Assembly: GCA_028709465.1 (NCBI GenBank) | Contig: JAQVWY010000008.1 | Location: forward strand, 1 to 49,378 | Source: Tissierellia bacterium | GTDB taxonomy: Bacteria; Bacillota; Clostridia; Tissierellales; Sedimentibacteraceae | Direction: 5' to 3' | Length of the DNA stretch: 49,378 nucleotides | Shown: positions 25,523 to 34,176 of the stretch, piece after piece | How positions within the stretch are numbered: position 1 is the stretch's first letter | Layout: every line of letters begins with the position of its first letter | Notes under the pieces: generated by a model | Told to the model about the DNA's origin: nothing | What the model saw: only the letters and a program-made list of their open reading frames with translations | The model's database searches: none | Position numbers and translations under genes: made by a program

Positions 25523-26488
25523 ATGAAAAACTATATTATTCGTCGTATTTTGCAAATGATTCCTGTATTCATAGGAATTTTATTTATTTTGTTTTTCATA
25601 CTTGAACAAGCACCTGGTACTCCAGTCTCAAATATGATGGACCCAAAAATGACTCCAGAACAAAAAGCTGAATTAGCAGAAAAACTAGGATTAAATACTC
25701 CTTGGTATGAAAGATTTGTCAACTGGATTGGTGAAGCAATGAAAGGAAATCTAGGATATTCTATTAAACATAAAAAACCTGTATTAGAAGTTATAGGAGA
25801 TTATATAGGACCAACATTGTTGCTTTCCTTGGTTTCTTTGGGTATATCAGTCTTGATTGGCATACCAGCGGGGGTTATAAGTGCTACTAAACAATATAGC
25901 TTAATCGATAACTTCCTTACGATATTTTCATTTATTGGAATAAGTATTCCAGCATTTTTCTTTGGACTTTTGTTGTTAAAGAATTTTGCCGTGGATATCC
26001 AAATCTTCCCGTTATTTGGATTAAGAGATCCGCTGTTAAATTCTGATAATATGTTTGTTTTAGCAAAGGATATTGCTTGGCATTTATTCCTTCCAAGCAT
26101 AGTGTTAGGTTTACAATCAACAGCAAGCTTTATGAGATATACTCGTTCAAGCATGCTTGAAGTAATTAAACAAGACTATATTAGAACTGCTCGTGCTAAA
26201 GGCCTAAAAGAAAAGACTGTTATATATAGGCATGCTTTTCGAAATGCAGTAATACCTATTATTACTCTTCTTGGTTTTTGGATTCCTCTCCTTTTATCAG
26301 GAGCAGTTACGACAGAAACGATTTTCGGTCTTCCTGGACTTGGAAAAATTTCTGTGGAAGCAACGTTGACGAGAAACTATCCTTTAATTCTTGGTATAAA
26401 CTCTATATTAGCAATGCTTACATTAATTGGAGCCTTAGTTGCTGATATATTGTATGCAATTGCTGACCCGAGAATTAGATATGATTGA
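25523..26488 (+). CDS. oppB: Peptide ABC transporter permease (DppB/OppB type)
   Basis: A 321-residue inner-membrane permease with six predicted helices. The N-terminus 'YIIRRILQMIPVFIGILFILF' is the standard first helix, followed by 'APGTP' and the external loop. The coupling motif for the ATPases is in 'DYIRTARAKGLKEKTVIYRHAFRNAVIPIIT' (EAA loop). I start at the ATG at 25523 because the GTG at 25514 lies within the GAGGTG ribosome site. It pairs with the permease encoded next. Confidence 0.94.
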   Translation: MKNYIIRRILQMIPVFIGILFILFFILEQAPGTPVSNMMDPKMTPEQKAELAEKLGLNTPWYERFVNWIGEAMKGNLGYSIKHKKPVLEVIGDYIGPTLLLSLVSLGISVLIGIPAGVISATKQYSLIDNFLTIFSFIGISIPAFFFGLLLLKNFAVDIQIFPLFGLRDPLLNSDNMFVLAKDIAWHLFLPSIVLGLQSTASFMRYTRSSMLEVIKQDYIRTARAKGLKEKTVIYRHAFRNAVIPIITLLGFWIPLLLSGAVTTETIFGLPGLGKISVEATLTRNYPLILGINSILAMLTLIGALVADILYAIADPRIRYD

Positions 26489-26502
26489 AAGGATGTGTTA
26501 TT

Positions 26503-27405
26503 ATGGCAAATAATGAAATTAACGATACAAAAAGAAAAAATAATAAATCAGCTCAATCATATTGGGGAGAAGTATTATATAGACTAAGAAAAAATAGAAT
26601 GGCAATGATATGTTTATTCATTCTTACTATTATAATTGCATTATGCATAATTGTTCCATGGGTTTCTCCATATGGAATTGAAACAACTAATATGGATGAT
26701 GCAGTAAGAGATCAAAGGCCAAGTGAAAAACATTGGCTGGGAACTGATAAAATTGGTAGAGACTTGTTTACCAGGTTGTTTTATGCTGGTAGAATATCCC
26801 TTGGTGTTGCCATTGCAGTTGTTTTTTTGGAATGCCTCATTGGAGTTATTCTAGGAAGTTTGGCAGGATTTTATGGTGGAATGGTAGATGTAATAATAAT
26901 GCGTTTTGCAGAAATATTTTTATCATTTCCATTTATGATTATAACCATTACTATAAGTGCTGTTTTTGGAAACAGCATATCAACTCTAATCTTTGTTCTT
27001 GCCATATTAAGTTGGCCAAGCATAGCGAGAATAGTTAGAGGACAAATTTTAACACTTAGAGAAATGGAATATATGGAAGCATGTGAAGCCCTCGGAATAA
27101 GTGATATGAGAAGAATTTTCAAACATCTATTACCTAATGTTTTAGCATATGTTATAGTATATGCAACCTTAGGAATGGCCAGTGTTATATTGACTGAAAC
27201 ATCTTTAAGCTTTTTAGGCCTTGGTGTTTCACCTCCGACTCCTTCATGGGGTAATATGATTCAAGAAGCTAGAAATACACTTATTATTCAACAAAAATGG
27301 TGGTATTGGATTCCGCCTGGAATATGTATCTTCATTTCAGTAATGTGTTTCAATATACTAGGCGACGGTTTGCGTGATGCAATTGACCCTAAAATGAAGA
27401 GATAG
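26503..27405 (+). CDS. oppC: Peptide ABC transporter permease (DppC/OppC type)
   Basis: A 300-residue permease partner of OppB. It has the characteristic N-terminal cytoplasmic segment and 'LRKNRMAMICLFILTIIIAL' first helix, then 'HWLGTDKIGRDLFTRLFYAGRISLGVA', and the EAA loop 'YMEACEALGISDMRRIFKHLLPN'. The C-terminus 'CFNILGDGLRDAIDPKMKR' is the family ending. The start is the ATG at 26503; the TTG at 26485 would overlap the oppB stop and read through the AAAGGA site. Confidence 0.94.
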   Translation: MANNEINDTKRKNNKSAQSYWGEVLYRLRKNRMAMICLFILTIIIALCIIVPWVSPYGIETTNMDDAVRDQRPSEKHWLGTDKIGRDLFTRLFYAGRISLGVAIAVVFLECLIGVILGSLAGFYGGMVDVIIMRFAEIFLSFPFMIITITISAVFGNSISTLIFVLAILSWPSIARIVRGQILTLREMEYMEACEALGISDMRRIFKHLLPNVLAYVIVYATLGMASVILTETSLSFLGLGVSPPTPSWGNMIQEARNTLIIQQKWWYWIPPGICIFISVMCFNILGDGLRDAIDPKMKR

Positions 27406-27414
27406 AGGTGGGTT

Positions 27415-28401
27415 ATGGATAAAAAATTATTAGAAGTTAAAAACTTAAAAACATATTTTTACTCTGATAGAGGCATCGTTAAGGCTGCTGATGATGTTAG
27501 CTTTTATGTTAATGTCGGTGAAACTCTAGGTATAGTTGGTGAATCTGGATGTGGAAAGAGCATAACTAGCATGTCCATTGTTAGATTAGTTGAAACTCCT
27601 CCTGGCAAATATGTTGGAGGCGAAATTTTATTTAATGGCGAAGATATGTTAAAAATATCTGATAAAAGAATAAGAGAAATCAGGGGCAACGATATATCCT
27701 TTATATTCCAAGAACCTATGACATCTCTAAATCCAATTTTTAAAATTGGAAGGCAAATAAGCGAAACTATGATTCTCCATAGAGGTATGTCAAAAAAAGA
27801 GGCATATGAAGAAAGTATAAGAATGCTTGAAATTGTTAAAATTCCTAATCCTGAAAGGGTTGTAAATGATTATCCCTTTGCTCTTTCTGGAGGTATGCGT
27901 CAAAGAGCTATGATTGCAATGGCATTGGCCTGTGAACCTAAATTGCTAATTGCAGATGAGCCTACAACCGCTCTTGATGTTACTATTCAAGCACAGGTAT
28001 TAGATTTAATGAATGAACTTAAAGAAAAAATTAATGCATCTATAATATTTATCACTCACGATTTGGGAGTAATTTCTGAAATGAGTGATAGAGTAATGGT
28101 TATGTATGCTGGTAAAGTTGTTGAAGTAGCTAGTACTGAAGATATATTTAAAAATCCAAAGCATCCTTATACCATAGGACTTATATCTTCAAAACCTGAT
28201 ATGGGAACTGAAAGCTCCCGCCTTCACGTTATTCCTGGAAATGTTCCTGATTTAAGCAATTTACCACCTGGCTGCCCATTTCATCCAAGATGTGATAAGG
28301 CAATGGATATTTGTAAAAAAACATTTCCTAAGGAAACAATCCTAGATGGCGAACATAGGATTGCATGCTGGTTATATAATGATAAGGAGGAAGTACTATG
28401 A
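27415..28401 (+). CDS. oppD: Peptide ABC transporter ATPase (OppD type)
   Basis: A 328-residue ATPase. Walker A is '[11 protein letters not shown]', the Q-loop '[12 protein letters not shown]', the signature '[12 protein letters not shown]', Walker B '[14 protein letters not shown]', and the switch His is in 'FITHDLGVI'. The C-terminal oligo_HPY segment '[10 protein letters not shown]...CKKTFP' has the cysteine pattern that holds a 4Fe-4S cluster in some DppD proteins. Its stop overlaps the oppF start (ATGA), so it is coupled to oppF. Confidence 0.95.
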   Translation: MDKKLLEVKNLKTYFYSDRGIVKAADDVSFYVNVGETLGIVGESGCGKSITSMSIVRLVETPPGKYVGGEILFNGEDMLKISDKRIREIRGNDISFIFQEPMTSLNPIFKIGRQISETMILHRGMSKKEAYEESIRMLEIVKIPNPERVVNDYPFALSGGMRQRAMIAMALACEPKLLIADEPTTALDVTIQAQVLDLMNELKEKINASIIFITHDLGVISEMSDRVMVMYAGKVVEVASTEDIFKNPKHPYTIGLISSKPDMGTESSRLHVIPGNVPDLSNLPPGCPFHPRCDKAMDICKKTFPKETILDGEHRIACWLYNDKEEVL

Positions 28402-29393
28402 ATTCAACAGATGAAAAACTCATTAAAGTAAAAAATTTAAAAAAGTATTTCCCCATTAAATCAGGGGTTTTTAAAACTGTATCTGGACATGTAAAAGCTG
28501 TAGATGGCGTTTCCTTTGAAATAGGAAAAGGAAAGGTTCTCGGGGTTGTAGGAGAATCTGGTTGCGGTAAATCAACATTAGGACGAACCATGTTAAGACT
28601 TTTGTATCCTACAGAAGGCGAAATGGAATATGGAGGCAGAAATGTCTACAGTTTAAATAAAAAAGAAATGAATCACATGCGTACTAAAATGCAAATAGTA
28701 TTTCAAGATCCTTACAGTTCATTAAATCCTAGGCTCCCTGTTTATGAAATAGTAGGTGAAGCCATGATGCAGCATAAAATTGTTAAAAACAAAGCAGAAA
28801 TGAAAGAAAAAGCAATTGAAGTAATAGGACGATGCGGATTGTTTCCTGAACAAGCGAACCGTTACCCACACCAATTTTCAGGTGGACAGCGTCAGCGTAT
28901 ATGTATAGCTAGAGCATTGGCAGTAAACCCAGAATTTATAGTATGCGATGAAGCCGTTTCAGCTCTTGACGTATCTATTCAGTCACAGATTATTAATTTG
29001 CTGAAAGATGCACAAGAAGATTTAGGATTAACATATTTGTTTATTTCACATGACCTTTCAGTTGTGAAATTTATAAGCGATGAAGTTGCAGTTATGTATC
29101 TTGGTCAAATAGTTGAAAAAGGCTATAAAAAACAAATATTTGACAATCCATTGCATCCATACACTGAAGCACTTTTATCTGCAGTTCCATCATTTGATCC
29201 TAGTATAAAACAAGGTAAAAAAAGAATAATATTGAAGGGAGATATTCCTTCACCAGCAAATCCACCTAGTGGATGCCGTTTCCATACACGTTGCCAATAT
29301 GCCAAGGACGTGTGTAAAGAAGCTGTACCAGAATATAAAGAAATAAATAGTGGTCATTTTGCTATGTGCCACAAAGTAAATGGAGTTTTTTAA
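28398..29393 (+). CDS. oppF: Peptide ABC transporter ATPase (OppF type)
   Basis: A 331-residue ATPase that forms a heterodimer with OppD. Walker A is '[11 protein letters not shown]', the Q-loop '[13 protein letters not shown]', the signature '[15 protein letters not shown]', and Walker B '[14 protein letters not shown]', with Ala in place of the usual Pro after DE. The C-terminal oligo_HPY region '[18 protein letters not shown]' is present. It overlaps oppD by four bases and abuts the next small gene with no spacer. Confidence 0.95.
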   Translation: MNSTDEKLIKVKNLKKYFPIKSGVFKTVSGHVKAVDGVSFEIGKGKVLGVVGESGCGKSTLGRTMLRLLYPTEGEMEYGGRNVYSLNKKEMNHMRTKMQIVFQDPYSSLNPRLPVYEIVGEAMMQHKIVKNKAEMKEKAIEVIGRCGLFPEQANRYPHQFSGGQRQRICIARALAVNPEFIVCDEAVSALDVSIQSQIINLLKDAQEDLGLTYLFISHDLSVVKFISDEVAVMYLGQIVEKGYKKQIFDNPLHPYTEALLSAVPSFDPSIKQGKKRIILKGDIPSPANPPSGCRFHTRCQYAKDVCKEAVPEYKEINSGHFAMCHKVNGVF

Positions 29394-29642
29394 ATGTTAT
29401 TTGGAAGAAACAGAGTTGAAGAAGATTTAGAAAAAATTAGACGTGCAAATCTTCCGCCAGAAAAGTTAGAGGAAGAAGATAAAATAAAAAAAGAACAAGA
29501 AGAATCAATGCTTCAATTAGAAAAAAATGATGTACTTGCTATGATATTAGCTGTATTTTCATTGATATTACCATATATTATAGCCTTTATGGCAGTTATC
29601 GGATTAGTTGTATTTTTATTTTATAAGTTCTTATTATTATAA
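29394..29642 (+). CDS. Small membrane protein of unknown function
   Basis: An 82-residue protein I do not recognise. Residues 1-45 are highly charged and probably helical ('VEEDLEKIRRANLPPEKLEEEDKIKKEQEESML'). Residues 48-82 are strongly hydrophobic with a central Pro ('LAVFSLILPYIIAFMAVIGLVVFLFYKFLLL'), one long or two short membrane helices. Its ATG directly follows the oppF stop codon, so it is likely translated by re-initiation as the last gene of the transporter operon. It could be a transporter accessory or regulator, but this rests only on position. Confidence 0.65.
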   Translation: MLFGRNRVEEDLEKIRRANLPPEKLEEEDKIKKEQEESMLQLEKNDVLAMILAVFSLILPYIIAFMAVIGLVVFLFYKFLLL

Positions 29643-29682
29643 ATAAAATAGGCAGTGTCATTATTCTGATGGAGTAGCCTTG

Positions 29683-29755
29683 TGTCATTCTGAACCGCAG
29701 GTGAAGAATCTCCTCGCTTAAACGTGGGAGATCCTTCACTGTCGTTCAGGATGAC
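29683..29755. repeat. TGTCATCCTGAAC-family repeat, paired arms
   Basis: The left arm starts TGTCATTCTGAACCGCAGG and ends GAATCTCC; the right arm starts GGGAGATCCTTCACTGTCG and ends TTCAGGATGAC. They can form a ~30-bp hairpin. A degraded left arm precedes it at ~29655-29682. A tandem array grows from its right end. Confidence 0.85.
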
Positions 29756-29857
29756 ATAATCTTCAGGATGACATAATCTTCAGGATGACATAATCTTCAG
29801 GATGACACAATCTTCAGGATGACACAATCTTCAGGATGACACAATCTTCAGGATGAC
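29756..29857. repeat. Tandem array of six 17-bp units
   Basis: Three units of ATAATCTTCAGGATGAC are followed by three of ACAATCTTCAGGATGAC, with no spacers. The last 12 bases of each unit repeat the end of the neighbouring palindromic arm, so the array looks like a slippage expansion of that end. The 301-base gap 29643-29943 is filled by this, the palindrome and a terminator. Confidence 0.93.
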
Positions 29858-29870
29858 ACAAATTAGATAT

Positions 29871-29902
29871 AAAAAAAATCGGGAATAAAATCCCGATTTT
29901 TT
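29871..29902. terminator. Bidirectional terminator between the transporter operon and cspA
   Basis: AAAAATCGGGA pairs with TCCCGATTTTT around ATAAA, with an A-run on one side and T6 on the other. It serves the converging units. Confidence 0.88.
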
Positions 29903-29943
29903 GCTGCTCATTAATCTATAATGTATTAATTATTTCTAATTAA

Positions 29944-30144
29944 TTATATTCTAGTTACGTTTGCTGCTTGGTCTCCTCTGTTTCCAGAAGTTATATCAAA
30001 ACTAACTTTTTGACCTTCTTCTAATGTTTTGAATCCATCACCTTGGATAGCTGAGAAATGTACAAATACATCATCTCCATCTTCTCTTGAAATAAATCCA
30101 AATCCTTTTTCTGAGTTAAACCATTTTACTGTACCTTTATTCAT
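29944..30144 (-). CDS. cspA: Cold shock protein (CspA family)
   Basis: A 66-residue OB-fold RNA chaperone. RNP1 is 'KGFGFI' in '[16 protein letters not shown]' and RNP2 is 'DVFVHFSAI'. The end '[13 protein letters not shown]' is typical. Length is normal. It is monocistronic, with a strong GGAGG site, its own promoter at 30277-30305 and a long untranslated leader, as in many cold-inducible csp genes. Confidence 0.96.
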   Translation of the reverse strand: MNKGTVKWFNSEKGFGFISREDGDDVFVHFSAIQGDGFKTLEEGQKVSFDITSGNRGDQAANVTRI

Positions 30145-30276
30145 GAGGTACCTCCTATTATAATAAAATTAATGTAAAAAAAATTTCACATATTATTACA
30201 GACTATATATACATCCAACATACATATAATCTCAAATAACACGTGAAATCTATAAATACATCTGTAATACATTTAT

Positions 30277-30305
30277 ACAATAACATAAAAATTTGATTCT
30301 GTCAA
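30277..30305 (-). promoter_or_regulatory. cspA promoter with a ~125-base leader
   Basis: On the minus strand, TTGACA (30305-30300), 17 bases, TATTGT (30282-30277). The leader to the start codon is ~125 bases and AT-rich with several potential hairpins, as expected for temperature-sensitive csp mRNA. Confidence 0.65.
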
Positions 30306-30397
30306 TAGATAATTAAAAATTATTTTGTCACATAAATATTTTATATTAATATTATATAAAGTAAGCAATTTTAAAAAAATAAATGGATGTGAATAAT

Positions 30398-30667
30398 GTG
30401 GAAGTTTTAAAATTTAAATCATTTGATGATGAATCTCAAGTTTTTACTTCTGAAAACATAAAACATAATTCAAGTTATCTTCAGGATTATTTGAAAAGCA
30501 CAGTAAACAGACTAGTTAAAGTCGATTTCTTATTAGACAGCAATTTTATTTCAAAAGAAGGAATTTTAAAAGAAGTAGGAAATGATTACATAATATTAGA
30601 AATGTTACAAACAAACGACCTTCTTGCGTGCGACATATACTCAATAAAATTCGTGCAAATAATTTAA
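30398..30667 (+). CDS. Small protein, possibly related to spore coat protein GerQ
   Basis: An 89-residue protein. The C-terminal half ('LKSTVNRLVKVDFLLDSNFISKEGILKEVGNDYIILEM...LLACDIYSIKFVQII') is a small beta-rich domain whose pattern, K-hydrophobic strand, a G-(I/V)-(L/I) strand, G-x-D/N-Y-I-I-L, then a closing Y-hydrophobic strand, recalls GerQ. This is a weak, by-eye similarity. I prefer the GTG at 30398, five bases after GGATGTGA; an ATG at 30383 has no ribosome site. It is monocistronic and followed by a repeat element. Confidence 0.5.
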   Translation: MEVLKFKSFDDESQVFTSENIKHNSSYLQDYLKSTVNRLVKVDFLLDSNFISKEGILKEVGNDYIILEMLQTNDLLACDIYSIKFVQII

Positions 30668-30674
30668 ACCTTGT

Positions 30675-30799
30675 TGTCACCCTGAACGTAGTTAAAGATG
30701 CCCTAGCCCTATTTTTTAGAGTGTTTTTTCTAAAAAATAGGGTAGGTCATTCACAACGAATTCCAAAGCGAGATTCTTCACCTACGGTTCAGAATGACA
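30675..30799. repeat. Composite TGTCATCCTGAAC-family element with internal hairpin (copy 1)
   Basis: The left arm starts TGTCACCCTGAACGTAG. The inner perfect 14-bp stem CCCTATTTTTTAGA/TCTAAAAAATAGGG has a 7-base loop. The right arm GCGAGATTCTTCACC leads to TTCAGAATGACA. The same inner module recurs at 36531-36611 and 44572-44765. Confidence 0.85.
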
Positions 30800-30827
30800 A
30801 TATGATTTAAAATTCTATATTTATTTA

Positions 30828-32417
30828 TTAGCCTCTTTTTCTTTCAAGGTATTCATCATAAGTCATTGCTCTATCTATCATTCCATCTTCTGTAAGTTCT
30901 ATTATACGATTTGCAATTGTTTGAATAAATTGATGGTCATGAGATGAAAATAATACTATTTCCTTAAAGTCCATTAAACCATTATTTAAAGCTGTTATCG
31001 ATTCTAGGTCTAAATGATTGGTAGGTTGATCTAATACCAGAACATTAGAGCCCGAAAGCATCATTCTTGAAAGCATGCATCTAACTCTTTCCCCACCTGA
31101 CAATACCTTTGCAGGTTTTAGCGCATCATCACCTGAAAATAACATTCTTCCTAAAAATCCTCTTAAAAAGCTTTCCGATTGATCTTCAGAAAATTGTCTC
31201 ATCCAATCTACTAAATTTAAGTTACACTCATCAAAAAACGATGAGTTATCCTTTGGAAAATAAGATTGAGTTATTGTTTGACCCCATTTAATAGTTCCTG
31301 TATCAGGTTCAAGCTCGCCCACTAATATTTTAAACAATGTAGTTTGAGCATTTTCATTTTCCCCGATAAAAGCTATCTTATCATCCTTATTAACTCTAAA
31401 GGATATGTTTTTCAATATTTCTACACCATCTATAGTCTTAGATAAATTTTCAACTGTTAATATTTCATTACCTACTTCCCTGTCAGGAGTAAATTTAACG
31501 AATGGATACCTTCTTGAAGATGCAGGCATTTCTTCAACTGATAATTTGTCTAATAATTTTCTTCTTGATGTAGCTTGCTTTGATTTAGATTTATTGGCAG
31601 AGAATCTTTGAATAAAGTTTTGCAAGTCTTTTATTTTATCTTCTCTTTTTCTATTTTGATCACGCATTAACTGTTGCATCAACTGGCTTGATTCATACCA
31701 GAAATCATAGTTTCCAACATACATCTTAATTTTTTTATAATCAATATCAACTATATGTGTACATACAGTATTTAAGAAATGTCTATCGTGGGATACAACT
31801 ATAACAAGTCCTTCAAATTCTAATAAAAAATCTTCAAGCCATCTTACAGATTCTATATCTAAATTGTTTGTAGGCTCATCTAGAAGTATAATACCTGGCT
31901 TGCCAAAAAGTGCTTGTGCAAGCATTACTTTAACCTTATCTCCACCGATTAAATCTCTCATATACATGAAATGCATTTCGGAACCGAGGCCTAATCCCTG
32001 TAATATTTGAGAAACCTCTGTTTCAGCATCCCAACCATTCATTTCTGCAAATTCCCCTTCTAACTCAGATGCTTTCACTCCATCTTCATCAGTAAAATCT
32101 TCCTTTGCATATAATGCATCTTTTTCTTTCATTATTTCGTACAACCTTTTGTTGCCCATTATTACAGTTTCCATCACTTGATAATCATCGTATAAGAAAT
32201 GGTCTTGCTTTAATACAGACATCCTTACTTTAGAAGGAATTGATATTTCTCCTGTTGTATAATCAATTTCACCGGAAAGTATTTTCAAGAAAGTTGATTT
32301 TCCTGCTCCGTTTGCTCCAATTACACCATAGCAGTTGCCTGGTACAAACTTTAAATTAACATCGTCAAATAGTTTGCTACCTCCAAATTGAAGACTTAAA
32401 TTATTTATTGTTATCAT
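30828..32417 (-). CDS. ABC-F family ATP-binding protein (YkpA/YbiT type)
   Basis: A 529-residue soluble protein with two ATPase domains and no membrane part, expected to act on ribosomes. NBD1 has Walker A 'GANGAGKSTFLKIL' and Walker B 'ILLDEPTNNLDIES', but its signature is altered ('LIGGDKVK'). Residues ~245-300 are the inter-domain linker, basic and partly coiled. NBD2 has signature 'LSGGERVRCML' but a broken Walker A ('GENENAQTTLFKIL', no GK) and 'LDQPTNHLDLE', where the catalytic Glu of Walker B is Gln. Loss of the second Walker A is, as I recall, common to this subfamily. It is not clearly a resistance-type ABC-F. TATAAT-like sequence lies upstream within 32460-32480. Confidence 0.92.
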   Translation of the reverse strand: MITINNLSLQFGGSKLFDDVNLKFVPGNCYGVIGANGAGKSTFLKILSGEIDYTTGEISIPSKVRMSVLKQDHFLYDDYQVMETVIMGNKRLYEIMKEKDALYAKEDFTDEDGVKASELEGEFAEMNGWDAETEVSQILQGLGLGSEMHFMYMRDLIGGDKVKVMLAQALFGKPGIILLDEPTNNLDIESVRWLEDFLLEFEGLVIVVSHDRHFLNTVCTHIVDIDYKKIKMYVGNYDFWYESSQLMQQLMRDQNRKREDKIKDLQNFIQRFSANKSKSKQATSRRKLLDKLSVEEMPASSRRYPFVKFTPDREVGNEILTVENLSKTIDGVEILKNISFRVNKDDKIAFIGENENAQTTLFKILVGELEPDTGTIKWGQTITQSYFPKDNSSFFDECNLNLVDWMRQFSEDQSESFLRGFLGRMLFSGDDALKPAKVLSGGERVRCMLSRMMLSGSNVLVLDQPTNHLDLESITALNNGLMDFKEIVLFSSHDHQFIQTIANRIIELTEDGMIDRAMTYDEYLERKRG

Positions 32418-32490
32418 GTTTTCATCCTTATCTATTATTATTTATTTATTATTGTTTACTTTTACAATTATATACCAATTGTTTTTTGTT

Positions 32491-32546
32491 AGGAGTTCCT
32501 TTACTATGGTTCAGGATGACATTCTAAACCATGTTGAAGAATCTCA
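32491..32546. repeat. TGTCATCCTGAAC-family repeat, arms back to back
   Basis: A reverse arm (TTTACTATGGTTCAGGATGACA) ends in the same TGACA that begins a forward arm (ATTCTAAACCATG...GAATCTC), so the order of arms is inverted relative to the other copies. Confidence 0.6.
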
Positions 32547-32575
32547 TTATGACATGTGCGGTACCCTTTTACATA

Positions 32576-32613
32576 TCAAAAAGGGTTTTGCATGACTATC
32601 ATACGAAACCCTT
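32576..32613 (-). terminator. Terminator after ftsZ
   Basis: AAGGGTTT (32581-32588) pairs with AAACCCTT (32606-32613). On the minus strand the stem is followed by a T-run, and on the plus strand by T7, so it works for both ftsZ and the opposite side. Confidence 0.7.
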
Positions 32614-32633
32614 AATATTTTTTTATACAATCT

Positions 32634-33710
32634 TTATTTCTTGTTTAAAAAATCTGGAATTACAAAATCAAATGGGTTTTCCTTTTTTATTTCTTTACTC
32701 TTTTCATCTTTGCCTGGAAGTTTTGTTGAATCTGTTATATTAGGTTTTTGAGCAGTATTTTCTCCAAATCCAGTTGCAATAACTGTTATTTTAACAGAAT
32801 CACCTACTGATTCATCTATATTAGCCCCAAATATAATATTTGCTTCAGGATCAGCAGCTTCTTCAATTAATCTTGCTGCTTCATTCACCTCATGAATACC
32901 CATATTAGTTCCACCAGTGATGTTTAATAAAACACCCCTTGCACCATTAATTGATGTTTCTAAAAGTGGACTTTGTATAGCTTGTTTTACAGCATTAAGG
33001 GCTCTGTTTTCTCCTGTAGCCTGTCCTATACCCATATGAGCTAACCCCTGGCCAGACATTATTGTTTCCACGTCTGCAAAGTCTAAATTCATAATTGCTG
33101 GTATTGCAATTAAATCTGAAATACCTTGTATACCTTGTCTCAATACATCATCAGCCAAAGAAAAAGCCTCTAACATAGTTGTTTTTTTGTCTGAAATTTC
33201 TAACAATTTATCATTTGGTATAACAACAAGCGTATCAATGCTATCCTTTAATTTTTTTAGTCCTGCTTCTGCATTCTTCATTCTGTTTCTGCCTTCAAAC
33301 ATAAAAGGTTTAGTAACAACAGCTACAGTTAATATTCCTTGAGCTTTTGCAATACTAGCTATATAAGGTGCTGCGCCTGTTCCAGTTCCCCCACCCATAC
33401 CTGCAGTTATAAACACCATATCAGCTCCAGTAACTAACTCTGCTATATCTTGTTTATTTTCTTCAGCAGCTTTTTCACCAATTTCTGGTTTTGAACCTGC
33501 TCCTAATCCATTAGTTAATTTTTCACCAATTTGAAATTTTATTTCTGCTTTTGATGTATATAATGCTTGCTTGTCCGTATTTACACTAATAAAAGTAACT
33601 CCTCTTACTCCTGCATCTATCATTCGATTTACAGCATTATTTCCTCCACCACCAACACCAATTACTTTAATATTAGCCAATCTTTCCGATGGTTCCTCAA
33701 ATTGAAACAT
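32634..33710 (-). CDS. ftsZ: Cell division protein FtsZ
   Basis: A 358-residue tubulin-like GTPase that forms the division ring. The N-terminal GTPase domain has '[19 protein letters not shown]' and tubulin signature '[15 protein letters not shown]'. The T7 loop is '[11 protein letters not shown]', which supplies catalytic Asp residues. The C-terminal peptide 'FDFVIPDFL' is the docking motif for membrane anchors such as FtsA/SepF/EzrA. It is the last gene of the division cluster, in its normal place after sbp, but with no ftsA before it. The start follows TAGGAGGT. Confidence 0.98.
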   Translation of the reverse strand: MFQFEEPSERLANIKVIGVGGGGNNAVNRMIDAGVRGVTFISVNTDKQALYTSKAEIKFQIGEKLTNGLGAGSKPEIGEKAAEENKQDIAELVTGADMVFITAGMGGGTGTGAAPYIASIAKAQGILTVAVVTKPFMFEGRNRMKNAEAGLKKLKDSIDTLVVIPNDKLLEISDKKTTMLEAFSLADDVLRQGIQGISDLIAIPAIMNLDFADVETIMSGQGLAHMGIGQATGENRALNAVKQAIQSPLLETSINGARGVLLNITGGTNMGIHEVNEAARLIEEAADPEANIIFGANIDESVGDSVKITVIATGFGENTAQKPNITDSTKLPGKDEKSKEIKKENPFDFVIPDFLNKK

Positions 33711-33821
33711 ATATAGACCTCCTACACAAGAGAAAATTTTTTCATATTATAAGAATAATTATAACATATAATTTATTACTTTGATACATATTTTTTGTTA
33801 AGATTTATTTTTTGTTAAAAT

Positions 33822-34163
33822 TTATTCTTTATCAAATTTAATAATTAATAAATCCATAAGCGATTTTATATTGCTGTATATATTATTCCCAAAAGCAAAT
33901 ATTGCAGCTAAATAAATAGGAAGTCCCAACTGTTCACCAATATATCCTAACAACAAAGCAAATATTAAATCAGCAATTAATAATAATCCACTTTTTAAAA
34001 TATTTATTTCCTTTTTTATGTTATCACTTAAAACATTAAAAATGGTATTTATAATAGCAAGTATCACTAGAGAAATATATACTCCAAATGCAGGGTTATA
34101 CCCAATATTTAATTTAAAACCTGCTATGATTCCTATTATTAATCCAGCTATTACGTAAAGCAA
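33822..34163 (-). CDS. sbp: Small basic protein Sbp (DUF1290 family)
   Basis: A 113-residue membrane protein with about three to four hydrophobic helices ('YVIAGLIIGIIAGFKL', 'GVYISLVILAIINTIFNVL', 'LLLIADLIFALLLGYI', 'LPIYLAAIFAFGNNIYSNI'). The family is always found in this part of Firmicute division clusters; its function is not established. I prefer the TTG at 34163, eight bases after AAAGGGG. The GTG at 34172 sits directly on that site, and the shorter N-terminus fits the Bacillus homologue better. Confidence 0.88.
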   Translation of the reverse strand: MLYVIAGLIIGIIAGFKLNIGYNPAFGVYISLVILAIINTIFNVLSDNIKKEINILKSGLLLIADLIFALLLGYIGEQLGLPIYLAAIFAFGNNIYSNIKSLMDLLIIKFDKE

Positions 34164-34176
34164 AATACACACCCCT

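Noticed and set aside
29756-29857. Regular repeats resembling a CRISPR array
   Set aside because: The 17-base units are contiguous with no spacers, there are no cas genes, and the unit derives from the neighbouring palindrome.
30828-32417. Antibiotic resistance ABC-F protein
   Set aside because: Sequence features match the housekeeping YkpA/YbiT group rather than the Vga/Lsa/Msr/Optr groups.
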